A stretch of DNA of 64,000 nt, from NCBI RefSeq assembly GCF_963678635.1, contig NC_087062.1, positions 39,913,676 to 39,977,675 of the forward strand, read 5' to 3'. Made by a program: the position numbers and the translations under genes. Under the pieces are notes generated by a model. The model made no database searches. It saw only the letters and a program-made list of their open reading frames with translations, and was not told the DNA's origin. Positions 34,601-45,500 of this stretch are shown here, one piece after another. Each line of letters opens with the position of its first letter. Position 1 is the first letter of the stretch. The DNA is from Symsagittifera roscoffensis. Its lineage: Eukaryota; Xenacoelomorpha; Acoela; Convolutidae.

Positions 34601-37600
34601 AGATCATGCCGTCGAGACGACAACACAAAGAAAATGAAAGAGGTTGTAGGACTATAGTTCAGCAACTAGTGTCCTCGACACCCCAAAACCTCTTGACAAA
34701 TTCATCATACAAACGGAAAGAACAAAGGAACGAGACGAAAAAAAAACGTTACCTTTGAAGACCAGGATAAGGAATATGAGGAGGTTGAACAGAACCTAGG
34801 TCAATGAAATTTGTCCGGGGAGACGAACGGTGAGGAGAGCAGGCGAGTTCAGGATTAACTCCCGGGACAAGAAAGTTTGTCCGGGGAGTCTGCTGTAGAA
34901 GAAAAAATCCCTGATAAAGAACAGGACCTGGAGGATAAAATTTTGTCCGGGGAGTTCACATGGATGAACAGGACGCACAGAACTGATCCGGAGGAGGAAA
35001 CGTGCTTCATCGCAGATTCTTCAATTGATGATAATTCCCGGAATTCAGGAATCGACACCTACTCAGACAGGAACTCGAGCTCAGGATCGGAACTGTCAGA
35101 GCTAGCGATCCACTCCTCACTACTAGTGGAGACTCGAGCAAGGAATCTGGACAGGGAGGTATATCAAGACCCTGACAGTGATCGCTACCTCATACCAGGT
35201 GAAAGAGTCTTTGACAACGCAGCAGATGGTCTGGAAACAATAGCGGTATCGAAACGTTTGATACGTTTGTTGCCACAAAAGAGGTAGTCAGGACTGATCT
35301 TCAACCGTTCGAACAAGAAACACGACCGTTGACGAAGATTTGGTGCGTTAAGATGGAAGATGACACGCATCGGCCAGATGAAATGAATAGTCAGATGAGG
35401 GTCACGAAGACGTACTTGAAGGCGAGATACAGACTCTCGGACCTACTAAGAGCTCAGAAAAATGACCGCATGACGAGCAACTTGAAAAGGTGGATCGAAA
35501 ATGGAGCTCCGGACAAATGTGACCTGGAGGAAGATAGTTACCGCATTCTGGGATAATACTTTATGCAGAAAGAGGGAAGGTTATATCTGAAAAGGATGGA
35601 ATTGTGGCTTGTAGGAGAAAAGAAGAAGATAAAGTCCTGTACAAATATAACGCGATAGTGTTGCCGCAACTCTATCAGACAGAACTTTTATTCAGGTCAC
35701 ATGATCAGATGGGCCATCAGTGAATCGACAAAGTATACCAGAGGATCCTTAAACGCTTTGAGTGGCCTGGAATGGAAAAGGCAAGCGAGAAGTGGGTAAC
35801 ACCATGTCTGTCATGCCAACAGGTCAAGGATCCAAGGAAATTGCGATTTCCCTTGCAGTCGATCGAGTCATCTGAATTCAACGAGGTGGTGCAGATTGAT
35901 CACCAAAAGATACGTATGACAGACAGTGGTTACAATCACTTATAGATAGATCACTTCACGAAGTATGCAGAGGCCGTGCCCTGCATAACTGCTTCCGCAG
36001 AAGAGACGTGCGATCACCTAATCAATACGTGGATAGCGAGACATGGTTGTCCGATGACGTTTCAATCGGATAACGGAACAGCTTTCGTGGGAGAACTTAC
36101 GAAGGAGCTCATGAGGCGTTCACAGTTGGCTCAAGCTCACATACCATCTCCAGAAGAATGGCTTAGTGGAAAGGCAAAATCGAACGCTAGTGTCGATGCT
36201 GAGGGTATATTGTTCCAGGTACTTGACCGATTGGGACAGATATCTTCCACAGGTGATGGGAGCTTACAACAGCACGCAACACTCCACCACCGGAGTTAGT
36301 CCACACTGATGTTAACTGGACACGAGAAGTCTTTGCCCTTGTTTTTCTTTTATCGAGAGTATGAAGGGAAGAAAACATCACCACAAGTCTACGTAAGGGA
36401 TGTGATTAGACGTCAACAAAAACTAAACGACTTGTGTAGACGGAACACTGAGCAGGCACAGGCAAGGCAGAGGAAAATATTCGAAAAAAGCAGCTGGTGC
36501 AAAAGCTATCACGGTAGGAGACTATGTATGGGTATTTCAAGACGTTATACCACCGAAAGGAACGAAAAAGCTCCTAAAAAGTGGAAGGGACCCTTCATGA
36601 TTACGGAAGTGCACCAGGAGGGACGTTTTTACAGACTGAGTACATACCGAGCCGCTCACTACGAGAACATTAAGCGACACAACCCATCGACAGAAGACTG
36701 ATAGATGCAGACATGGAAGAGGGGATTATCTGATGATGGACCCTGCCTGTGAGGTCAATGAGAAAGGCACAAGGGGAAAGAACGATGGAAATGAAGTCGT
36801 AGAAGGATCAAGTCCACCACAGGACCCGGATCCCAACGAGGTGATTGAAGCAGATGAAGAAACCTTACCCTACGCAGAGGAGGACTGCCGAGACCCCGAA
36901 CAAATGGAGGTCCCCAAGAATTTGGAACCAGATCTTCCGTTTAAGATACAGACACGACAGAGTGACAGAACAAGACTCACGAAGAAATATAGTCCTTACG
37001 GGGATGAGTTCGTACTGGACAAGATCGATCTGAAGAAGATAGTGGAAGAAGTAGTGGGTCTAGAAGAAATAACTGTGTCACAGGAAATCGACATAGTCGA
37101 CGATCACGACCAGGAGTGGGTAGATGACCGGTCCAAATCCGAGGTAGAATTCGACGACGAGCAACAGCAATCCTATGAACAAGACTTGACGAATTTGCGT
37201 GTCTTGGATTGGCTAATTGAAATGACATCGGACCCAATGGAGACCAGTGTCACGATTCAAGAGGTAGATCGTGAAAGCATGAAATACATAAAAACCGAAA
37301 GGGATGATCTTTAAATGGGCTGCCCAGGAAGGGCAATTACTCACTCCTACTTCCAACCTCGATTGAATATCCGGTATGCGATCAACGGGGACGTCGATGA
37401 ATTTTTTTTCCGGGGAGTGGGGGTACGACTTACCCACATTGAAACATTATTAGTAAAAAAATTAAGAATAGCAAGAGAGACATGTGATCTAGAAGCAGAA
37501 ACAGGCGAGGACCCTAAGAAACCGGACATATGAGGAGTAGTTGAGTAACATTTTAGCTTACCAAATGAATACTCAACAGCATAATTTTGACACATAGCGA

Positions 37601-37996
37601 TTTTATACTCACAAACAGAACATGTGCGATAGCGATCACAGTAGACATGAGTTTTAAAACGGCGTTAGCAGCGGGTTTTAAGAGAGAATATAAAAACATA
37701 GAATTCCTTTGGAAGCAAAGACCAGGAATAGGAGGCGTAGCAGCTTTACCTCCGGCGGCGTCACAAATACCGCTTCTTGGTGACGAGGGCGACGGAGAAG
37801 CGGCACGTAGACCCAGAAAACGTAGTCTTGTCCTTGAAGAGATTGAGAGACTTTCTCGTGGAAAGGGAAGTAAAGGAACTCTTGCTTCCAGTATACGATC
37901 CGAACAGAGGACGACTGCATCCACGGGAGCTGTATGCACTGATACACGTAATCTTCTCTGATACTAATACACAAGTATACTTACATAAGAAATTTT
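28640..37996 (+). pseudogene. Gag-Pol fossil of older Ty3/gypsy element, with macro-like 3' end
   Basis: Landmarks in order: charged N-terminal region (28640-30300), capsid-like core (about 30410-30870), two CCHC knuckles (about 31018-31060 and 31178-31220), aspartic protease LLDTGA (near 32089), reverse transcriptase (about 33080-33730), RNase H with VLDTDAS (from about 33815), integrase (about 35640-36300), a GPF module (near 36580), acidic tail, and a macro-like domain (about 37590-37996). Order and content match the younger copy at 51680-60484. Clearly broken, with a dozen or more interruptions; a fossil. Confidence 0.85.
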
Positions 37997-38334
37997 ATTT
38001 AAGTTGAGGCTGAGTTTAGGTTGCATGCAGGAAGGCATCATATTAAACGTGTGATATGGGTGTTATGTTATGTTATGTGTTATGTTATTAAGACCCTGGG
38101 TAAGAAGGAATTAGTGACCATGAATAACCGAATGACGATCTTAGGAATAGATCCAAAGTTTGGACTGTCCATTCTTAGGTCGAATTCCAAATTTTCAGTA
38201 ACAGACTGATTTTAATAAAATTTAGGATCAAAATCTTTCTATCCAACTGTTATAAATAAATTTTAATATCAAATTGGAGTAAGGCTGACAAATGTGATAT
38301 TCGTGACCACTTTTCTAGATCCTGATTAATCCTT

Positions 38335-41105
38335 TTGCTGGCCGCCTTAATAAACATCTTCGGGCATGATAACCGTGGGGACCGCCCCACGGAAGTCTTA
38401 TTGATGGCAGCATATGGAGAAAGAGGAGTACTAGACCGCGCAAACATGAGGGTAATGAGGTGGAGAAACGGGGCTCTCTCAGGAAGTGACTTGGCGAACG
38501 AGCCTGGATTGGGAAGTTCCCGGACCTACCAACCAGGTGAGATGCCTCTGCCAACCAAGCCTAGGCCTGGTCTGAGAAGGATGCATCAGGAGACGAACAG
38601 CGAGGCTGCCTCGTCTAGTTCACAACTGAGAGCAGCTGTGCTACCAAAGAGGGCGAGAGTAGAAGAAGAGGTTCAGACGAACGAAATCATGCAAGAACTT
38701 AACGGAACGGTAGAAGAACTAAAGAAGACCAGAAGGGAGCTGGACGAAAAGACCAAGACCATGCTCAGTACAGAAGAAGATAGTGACATGTGGATGAGTT
38801 TGTTTGAAGGTTGTAACAAGAACAGGGTGAAGAAATAGAGCGCTTTAGGCGAGAGTACAAAGAGCGGTCGGAGCGGCTGGCGTTGACGACAGCCGTAGAA
38901 AAAGTGATACCTACAAAGAATATTCCTCGTGGGCAGTCCCCGATGGAACTTTTGACGCCTCGCGAGTTGAGTCAACTGACGGAGACGCGACTCCCAGCTA
39001 CCACTGGTCGAGTGACAATTCCGGACCCGAGTGATATCCTAGGTGACCCAGTCGTGGAGCAAACGGTGAGAAAATTGATAGAAACAGCTGGATGATTGGT
39101 TGCTAATAGGAATGCGCCAGGTTCCGTAGTGACTGCACCCTATGGAACAATCGATGACACGACACGAGCAGAGTACAACTATCGCAAGAGATGATGACGA
39201 GAACGGGATTTATCATCTCTTGGGTGCCACCAAATAGGGCACCCAAGAGTTAGTGATACAACGTTACCGACAAAGAGCTCTAAGGTCTCAGAAAAAAAGA
39301 TACGAGAAATGCCGATGAAGAAATTGTCCAGAGTGATTGACGTGCAGAAGAACAACCAGTTGAAGTATAGCTTCACAGGAGTTCCGGACACGGAAACGCA
39401 AGCCTGCTTCAATCGATCCACTTGGAGCCCAGCAATAAACCTGCAGCAACCGCCACTTGGGACATCACATCTGATACTGGGTGACAGCTTAGTGAGAGTA
39501 CTCCAGAATTTGAGGACCTCCTGGATCACTACGGTGATGGCCTTTGGAGGTGCAACGATAGCGCAGCTATTTTGGATGGTGGAGATGATGAACCCAGAGA
39601 GGACCCCTAATGATCCTAATAGGGACGAACAATGTATCAAGAGGCTCAGATGAGAAAGAGGCACAATGGGAGTCGATGATGGTGTGCCTATTTACTACTC
39701 TCTGGAATAAATTCAAGTGCGCGGTACTGACCGTCTGCACCGTACCCATGAGCACAAAAACGTTGACAGCGACAGGAAGAAGACATAATGAAGGAGTCAT
39801 CAGGTGGAACAATATAATAAGGAACTTGGTGAGGCGGAATGCTGGACTGATGATCCTTATGGACATTGAACACGAGCTGAGAGCTATAGATCAGGCCAGA
39901 CTAACCACCGATGGGATCCACTTTGATAGCATTGAAGGACAAACCTGGTTGAACCGAGTCTTCCAAGAGTGACTGGATGATATGGAAAAATATGGAACTT
40001 AGAAAAACGTTTGGGAACGGTCCCAGCCGCGACCTACAGGCCGCAAAGCTCTAGCGAGCCAGGGCAAAGAGATGTACAAGATCGATTGGGGGAAGCGCCA
40101 ATGAGAAGAACCGTCCATCCAAGACGAAGATTAGGACCTGTCAATCCGACCGTGGAGACGACCAGCACCTCGAGATCAGAGACAAGATCAGAGACTACGA
40201 GCACCCCAGCCGAGAGGAGCGACGTCCAGACAGGAGCTCTTTCATGTGGTCTAGGCCCATACCTTCTCCCTGACACGTGTACAAACAGGACCTGATGAAG
40301 TTGAATCTTCAGACAGTGAGATTTGCAGCAGATGCCATGAGGATGTTAGATGGAGCGAGATTGTCCGTCAACCGACTGTATTCAAAAACAGGCGTGGACT
40401 GGCTGATAGCGGCTGGCATAAACTTCAGCTGCGCGAGCGCCTTGAGGTTTGTCAACTTAGAGGGACTGCCCTCAAACAATACAATGGGTACAGTAAATGC
40501 AAGACCATTGCAAGCTGTGAAACTGAGTCACGATGAAGGAAATCGAGAAGAGAGACCCGGAAGATTCTTGACGACGAGGGCACCAATAGGACTACACGTG
40601 AAAATGTTCAGACAGATAAAAGCACCCCCATGTCATGTAAAAGAAAGAGCGTACCCGAAACAAGTGAATCAAGAAGGTGATGTTCAGAGATACGGTGGAT
40701 TGAAGGCGATCAAGAAAAATGAGACCATCTTTGCTGCGTATGACAAAGCAGAAATGAGGAAGGCAAAGATCATGATACGCGCGAGCTCAGAATTTGTGTA
40801 CACCTCCAAGTCTCTGTTTTGGCCTGATTTTATAATGTTGGCAGCGGTCAATCTGGACCTAATGCAGTCTGTGTCGATGGCAATCGGGGTACAACGACAG
40901 TTGGAAATGAACCCAATCACAATCGTATTCGCTGGCATGAATGACCATCTACATAGTAGGGGTTTCCTGAGCAGACTCAGAGAGCCTACTGCAGCCGAAG
41001 ACGCTGTATGGCTAGCTATAAAGGACATCCTCGAATCGCATGGAAACGCATGGAAACTTGGGAAGGTTGATGAATTTGACACGCTATCCGGAGCAGATGA
41101 GAGAG
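38335..41105 (+). pseudogene. Fossil of the second gene (ORF B) of the older element, 5' third only
   Basis: Matches roughly residues 45-900 of the younger ORF B. Shared landmarks: a motif ending GEMPLPTKP (near 38540), an SGNH-type GDSLVRVL (near 39480), IGTN (near 39612), DGIHFD (near 39911) and FAGMNDHLHSRG (near 40930-40965). Several breaks. The right end is the insertion point of the younger element. That the same motifs survive in a diverged copy shows that ORF B belongs to this lineage. Confidence 0.8.
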
Positions 41106-41276
41106 ATTCGGTTCGTTTGTGACATGAGACTACGACTCGTTACAGGTTAAAGGCTACTACTAAAATATCCCCCCCCCCACTCAGGAATTAGGAACGTCCC
41201 CATACTTAGGTCTCTAGATACCCAAAATACATGAACGCCGTTAAAAACCGGGTTGGAACAATCCGTTAAGTTTCTT

Positions 41277-41282
41277 TTTATT
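41277..41282 (-). terminator. Candidate polyadenylation signal in LTR
   Basis: AATAAA on the minus strand, downstream of the TATA candidate and about 170 bp before the LTR end, as expected for an R-region poly(A) signal. Confidence 0.4.
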
Positions 41283-41346
41283 AGACAGTGGAACTTTGAT
41301 CCATTTCAGATGGATCAACCTAAAACTCGCCTTACCTCAACATAAC

Positions 41347-41356
41347 AATTATAAAA
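41347..41356 (-). promoter_or_regulatory. Candidate TATA box in LTR
   Basis: Minus-strand TTTTATAATT, about 65 bp upstream of the AATAAA at 41277-41282; also present in the other LTR near 63476-63485. Placement fits a U3/R border, but such AT-rich strings occur by chance. Confidence 0.35.
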
Positions 41357-41892
41357 CACACTCTAGAAATTTAAATTAGTACTCACATTGTAGCACGCTC
41401 CAGAATCAGGAAGTAAATAAGTCGGTGTGCAACTCAAGAATCAATAAAGTAACTAAAATGAGTTTAATGTTTGTCAGTTTTAATAACAAGAACAAGTTTG
41501 TACTCTAGAAGGTCAGTTCTCGTGAACCATTGGGACACTCTAGCTGTCCACCTTTCCACCGAAGGTTCACTCTAGTCCAGTTTAGAATAATACTCCAATC
41601 ACAACAATCCAGTTCGTGGGAATACTCTTGTCTCTGTTTCGAATGGGACAGCTCTACTCTAGGTTATTGCTGTGACGGAAATTGCGAATAGCAATTTCCT
41701 ACCGATTTTTCTTGCAACCTTCCCGCGATTTTCACTCGATTGTTCTGACTTCTCCTTTTTGACTTTCAGTTATCGCGAGAAAATCGTGCATGACATGCTC
41801 CATTCGAAATTTTGAAAAACTTAATTTCACCCCAAAATCAAGTGCTCTTGCTTTTCTCAAGGTCAAACTTCCAAATATGACCGACTGGCACA

Positions 41893-41909
41893 TACTCCCC
41901 GGACTCGAG
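41893..41909 (-). promoter_or_regulatory. Polypurine tract at 3' LTR
   Basis: Minus strand CTCGAGTCCGGGGAGTA ends exactly at the LTR start TGTGCC. Position and purine run fit the plus-strand primer site of an LTR element. The core TCCGGGGAGT also occurs inside Gag-Pol (see findings). Confidence 0.65.
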
Positions 41910-42507
41910 ATCGATGTCCTCATCGCGTGCTGTCTTCTGCCAGTGAGTCCCAGAAAACCGAGTGTTACTCAAGATACAGTGCCAGTGGTCATTTACAGAA
42001 GTTTGCAGCAGACTTAAGCTTATCTACACCCCAAAATTCACAGCCATGTAAAATTTTCACACTATCGCTAAACAGCAATCAAAATCTGCACACACCTGCA
42101 CCCTTGAATTCTCGCTTTCCAAGCCAATCATTTAAAATTTCTTTTGTCCTATTCAATCAGGAAATTGTCATGCAGCATTTTGATTTATATAGTAAATATA
42201 GTATATTAATAACAATATTTGCTTTGTTAAAACTTCTTTTTCGTGAATTCAAGTTTCACCCGGATCCACGCTCAAGCCCCTTTTCCCTCTCAAGACTCAA
42301 GATCCATTCGAGCCACCTGCTCATCTCGCACTCTTCGCCTTGGAGGTACTGCACCCTGAAGTACTAGATACGGCAAACTGTCTCAACAGTTCCTCTTCAT
42401 CATCGGAGCTAATCACAATCTCCTCCCAAGCCTTCAGCTGCTCGTAGGATCGCATCCATTCTCTTTGCTCTTGCAACCTCTTTGCTTGGTTGGGTAGTGC
42501 CTTCACC
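41910..42507 (-). other. Noncoding stretch between ORF B and polypurine tract
   Basis: About 600 bp, AT-rich near 42180-42230, with no frame or motif that I can support. Confidence 0.6.
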
Positions 42508-45500
42508 CTAGATTCCCGGTTCAAACAAAAGGAGTTGTGCAGGCTCAAGCTCACGTTCTTCGCCAGGTCCTCCTCTAGTATCGATTCCCTCGCCTTGGTA
42601 TTGTCTCCAAGACATTTTACCCACTCTCTTCCATCCTGTCGTGATTGCATTACGATGGGTTAACAGGGGTCTCTTGAAAGCTTCCGGCCCAATCTCGGCC
42701 TGAAACTGTCGATACTCCTTTTGATGTTTTCTCATGTGATCTTTCGTTGTCATGTACAACCAGGACGTCAGCGTCGCCCGAAACCATGGGAAGTACCTCA
42801 AACGGCTCCAGACATGTCTGACTTCCGTTGGTATGGCGAATACCTTGCACGCAGTCTCAAACAACTCGAGTCTCCTACTGTAGTCTATCGCGTATATTGA
42901 CTCAGCCGTTGGCGTCCCCGCTTCCCGATACTTCGTTATATTATCTTCTATCCATCTCAGAGCCAACATCGTACTCACTACCAAGATCGTCACCTTCTGT
43001 CGGTGATCCGGTAGTCCGATCGACCGGATTTCTTCCATATCCCATACCAGGCAAAGGTTCTTGTGATCTGGATACCACACCGTTTGCGCCAAACAGTGGC
43101 ATGGGCATTCTCCATGGGTGATCTCAATGCTCCTGAGGTTACGCTCCCCCGAGGCTTCCAAGAGAGGCTCAAGCTCCATCATTTTCTCATGCATCGTGTC
43201 GTTATCTTCCAGGTTTGGAGCACTTCCCACAGGTTTTCCGATCACGTTTTGTCTCTCGTGATCGCTTGTGTTCTCTCTCTCCAACTTCAAAAGTTCTTCT
43301 CCCAAGATTTCACTCAAGTCATCTCTCAATTCTTTTGGTACTGTCCCTCTGATTTTTCTCAACAACTTGTGCGAGTGATGCGATATCCTAGCCAACCTCA
43401 CGCACTTGGGCACTGAGAAGGCCTTGTCCACCAGTACTCTCTGGCTGGATGCTTCCACCATCGCCATGTGCAGTGGGTAGTGACTTCCGCACAAGTTGGC
43501 CATCATTGACCCTATCAGGGATTTTGGAAACCCCATTTCTGCCTCAAGACCAACTTTCCAGCTCCGGATGTGTTTTTGAGTCACCTGCAACACCCCAGGC
43601 CATGATTCTACGCTCAACGCCGTCACCCAATGGTGTTCAGACTCTAGTCTTTCCAATGACTGCAAACTACACATTCTCGAGAAGAATCCGAGAGCTGTCG
43701 CTATATTCACCGTGGTTCTCGCGTAACACTCCGCTACTATTTGCACTTCACTTCTCCCCCTTTCTGTGATGTCTTCGAACCAAGTGACCAGGTCTTCTTT
43801 TTGAAAGGACAGTATTCTGACGCATGACCGTCCATCGCAGGTGTGCTCTCCGTTTCCACACGTCAAATCCAGACAGCTACCCGGCTCCAATTTCTTCGCT
43901 GACCCGGGATTGTTCGTCTTTTCGCTTGGCTCTTGCATCTGAGGTGAGATTAGCTTATGCAGCACACTCAACTTTGCCAGATCTTCATCTTCCGTTGGTG
44001 CTAACCTCACTCGCTCGGTGGTTTCCTCGATCAGACTCGCGTGGGGATGTGGACACCAGGAGGGTCTTAGTAGCTTCCATACCACTCCCAAGTTCGTGGT
44101 TAACAAGCCATTTCCATCGCCCATGTTCACTTCAACTCTCTTGTTTGAGCGCGGTATGCTTACCACCTCTGGTGTTTTCTCAAGAATCAGGCCCAAGCTC
44201 GGCGCCTCTTTTTCCACCGCGTCTATTTCCATTATTCTTTCTGTCCAAAACTTCAGTAGCTCCGCTACCTCATGGTTTCTGTGGGCGCCTCCAGTTTCCG
44301 AGTCTAAGAAGGGGTTGTAGGCTATTCCCATTACTCCCGACACATATTGGTATTCCCCCTTCTCGCTGAGTCTCGAGTACTGCTCTGACGAGGCCAGGTT
44401 ACGGTGAACATCATGTTCTTCTTCGAACTTCTTATTATAAAACCTCCGCACCTCGTCTAGCTTTCTGTGGTTCTCTAGGGATTGTCTGGAACCATCTTCC
44501 TTTTCTATTCCTGTACTCTGATACACGTTCAAGATGATCGTTGAGACTCTTTTTTCCATGGTTTTACTTCCGCTTGCTCTCTGTTGGCATGCCAGGATGG
44601 TGCTATCAGACATCATCGACATTATCCATCTCAAGAAACACGTGGCATCCTTTCTTCTAGCCAGGCTCAAGCCTGAATTGTCCCTGGCTACGTGTTGCAT
44701 TAGTGCCTGATACACATCTAGCTTCTTGCTTCCCAACTTCAGCCTGTCATACGAGGTCAGTGTTTCCAACTCTATTCCCACCAGACTCCAGGTGAACATT
44801 AACTGTCCTGCAGTTCTAACGAAGGGATTCGCCATTAATGGTGGTGCTGATGAGGGTGTCCTCATTGCTTCTTCAAAATGATCCTTCAACAAACTCTGCC
44901 AGGACCTCTTCAGATGATTTGCCATTTCTATTTTATTAACCTCGGCCTTTTGCTGGGTGGCCCAATTGCGTCGCTTGCGAGCTACTCCACTGTCCAATTT
45001 CTTCAAGCAGTCCTCCATTTCCTTCAATGTCTCAAGGGCCACCCACCACGTCCGGGAGGTGTTCCTCGTCTTGTTCCTCTCCAATGGATCACTTGTCACT
45101 CGCTTGCCCGTGGCCTGGTGTGCCTTCGAGATCCATTCTTTGCCGACATCTACTTCCCATGTCTGTCCGTTCGTCGAACCTCTCTTCACGTTTATCTTCT
45201 GAGGCTTGAAGCCTTCCTCCGATGTCGAACTGGTGGAAACCTCTATTTCCCTCTCTACTTCAAGTGGTCTTCTGAGCTCCGAGCTGCTCTTGTATGCCGC
45301 CGTCTTGCATTGAGCCAAAACCATGGGCGCCGTCTCTCTCAAGTTTCCTTCCGAAACAGCATCCACTGAAGGACTACCCAATCCCTCCAGTTCTCTCTTC
45401 CTCTTGCGAGTCTTCACATCTCTGCTTGAGGGTGTTGTGGCTATCATCACTGATTCGACCTCTCTGTCTACCTCCAATCCTTCCAACTCTTGCCTCCCCC

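Larger units (their letters stand above)
24831..41105 (+). mobile_element. Older Ty3/gypsy-like LTR element, broken; 3' part cut off by younger element
   Basis: Parts in order: 5' LTR (24831-25340), leader (25341-28639) with a 25-bp minisatellite, Gag-Pol fossil (28640-37996) with capsid, zinc knuckles, protease, reverse transcriptase, RNase H, integrase and macro-like domain, then a fossil of the second gene (about 38335-41105). Well over a dozen breaks. It stops at 41105 where the younger element starts; the remainder would lie right of about 64018. Linking LTR and coding part rests on leader homology to the younger element (25370-25420 against 63063-63125 reversed) and on spacing. In RNase H the protein is still about 88% like the younger element by eye, so it is not ancient. 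Confidence 0.8.
41106..41892 (-). mobile_element. 3' LTR of younger element
   Basis: 787 bp, from TGTGCCAGTCGG (minus strand, at 41892) to AACGAACCGAAT (41106). Matches 63235-64000 without a break. The 5' end is TG; the 3' end is not the usual CA but AAT, because the twelve bases before TGTGACA on the plus strand are also shared by both LTRs. A minus-strand TATA-like TTTTATAATT (about 41347-41356) and AATAAA (41277-41282) suggest U3 of about 540 bp, a short R, and U5 of about 150 bp. Confidence 0.9.
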
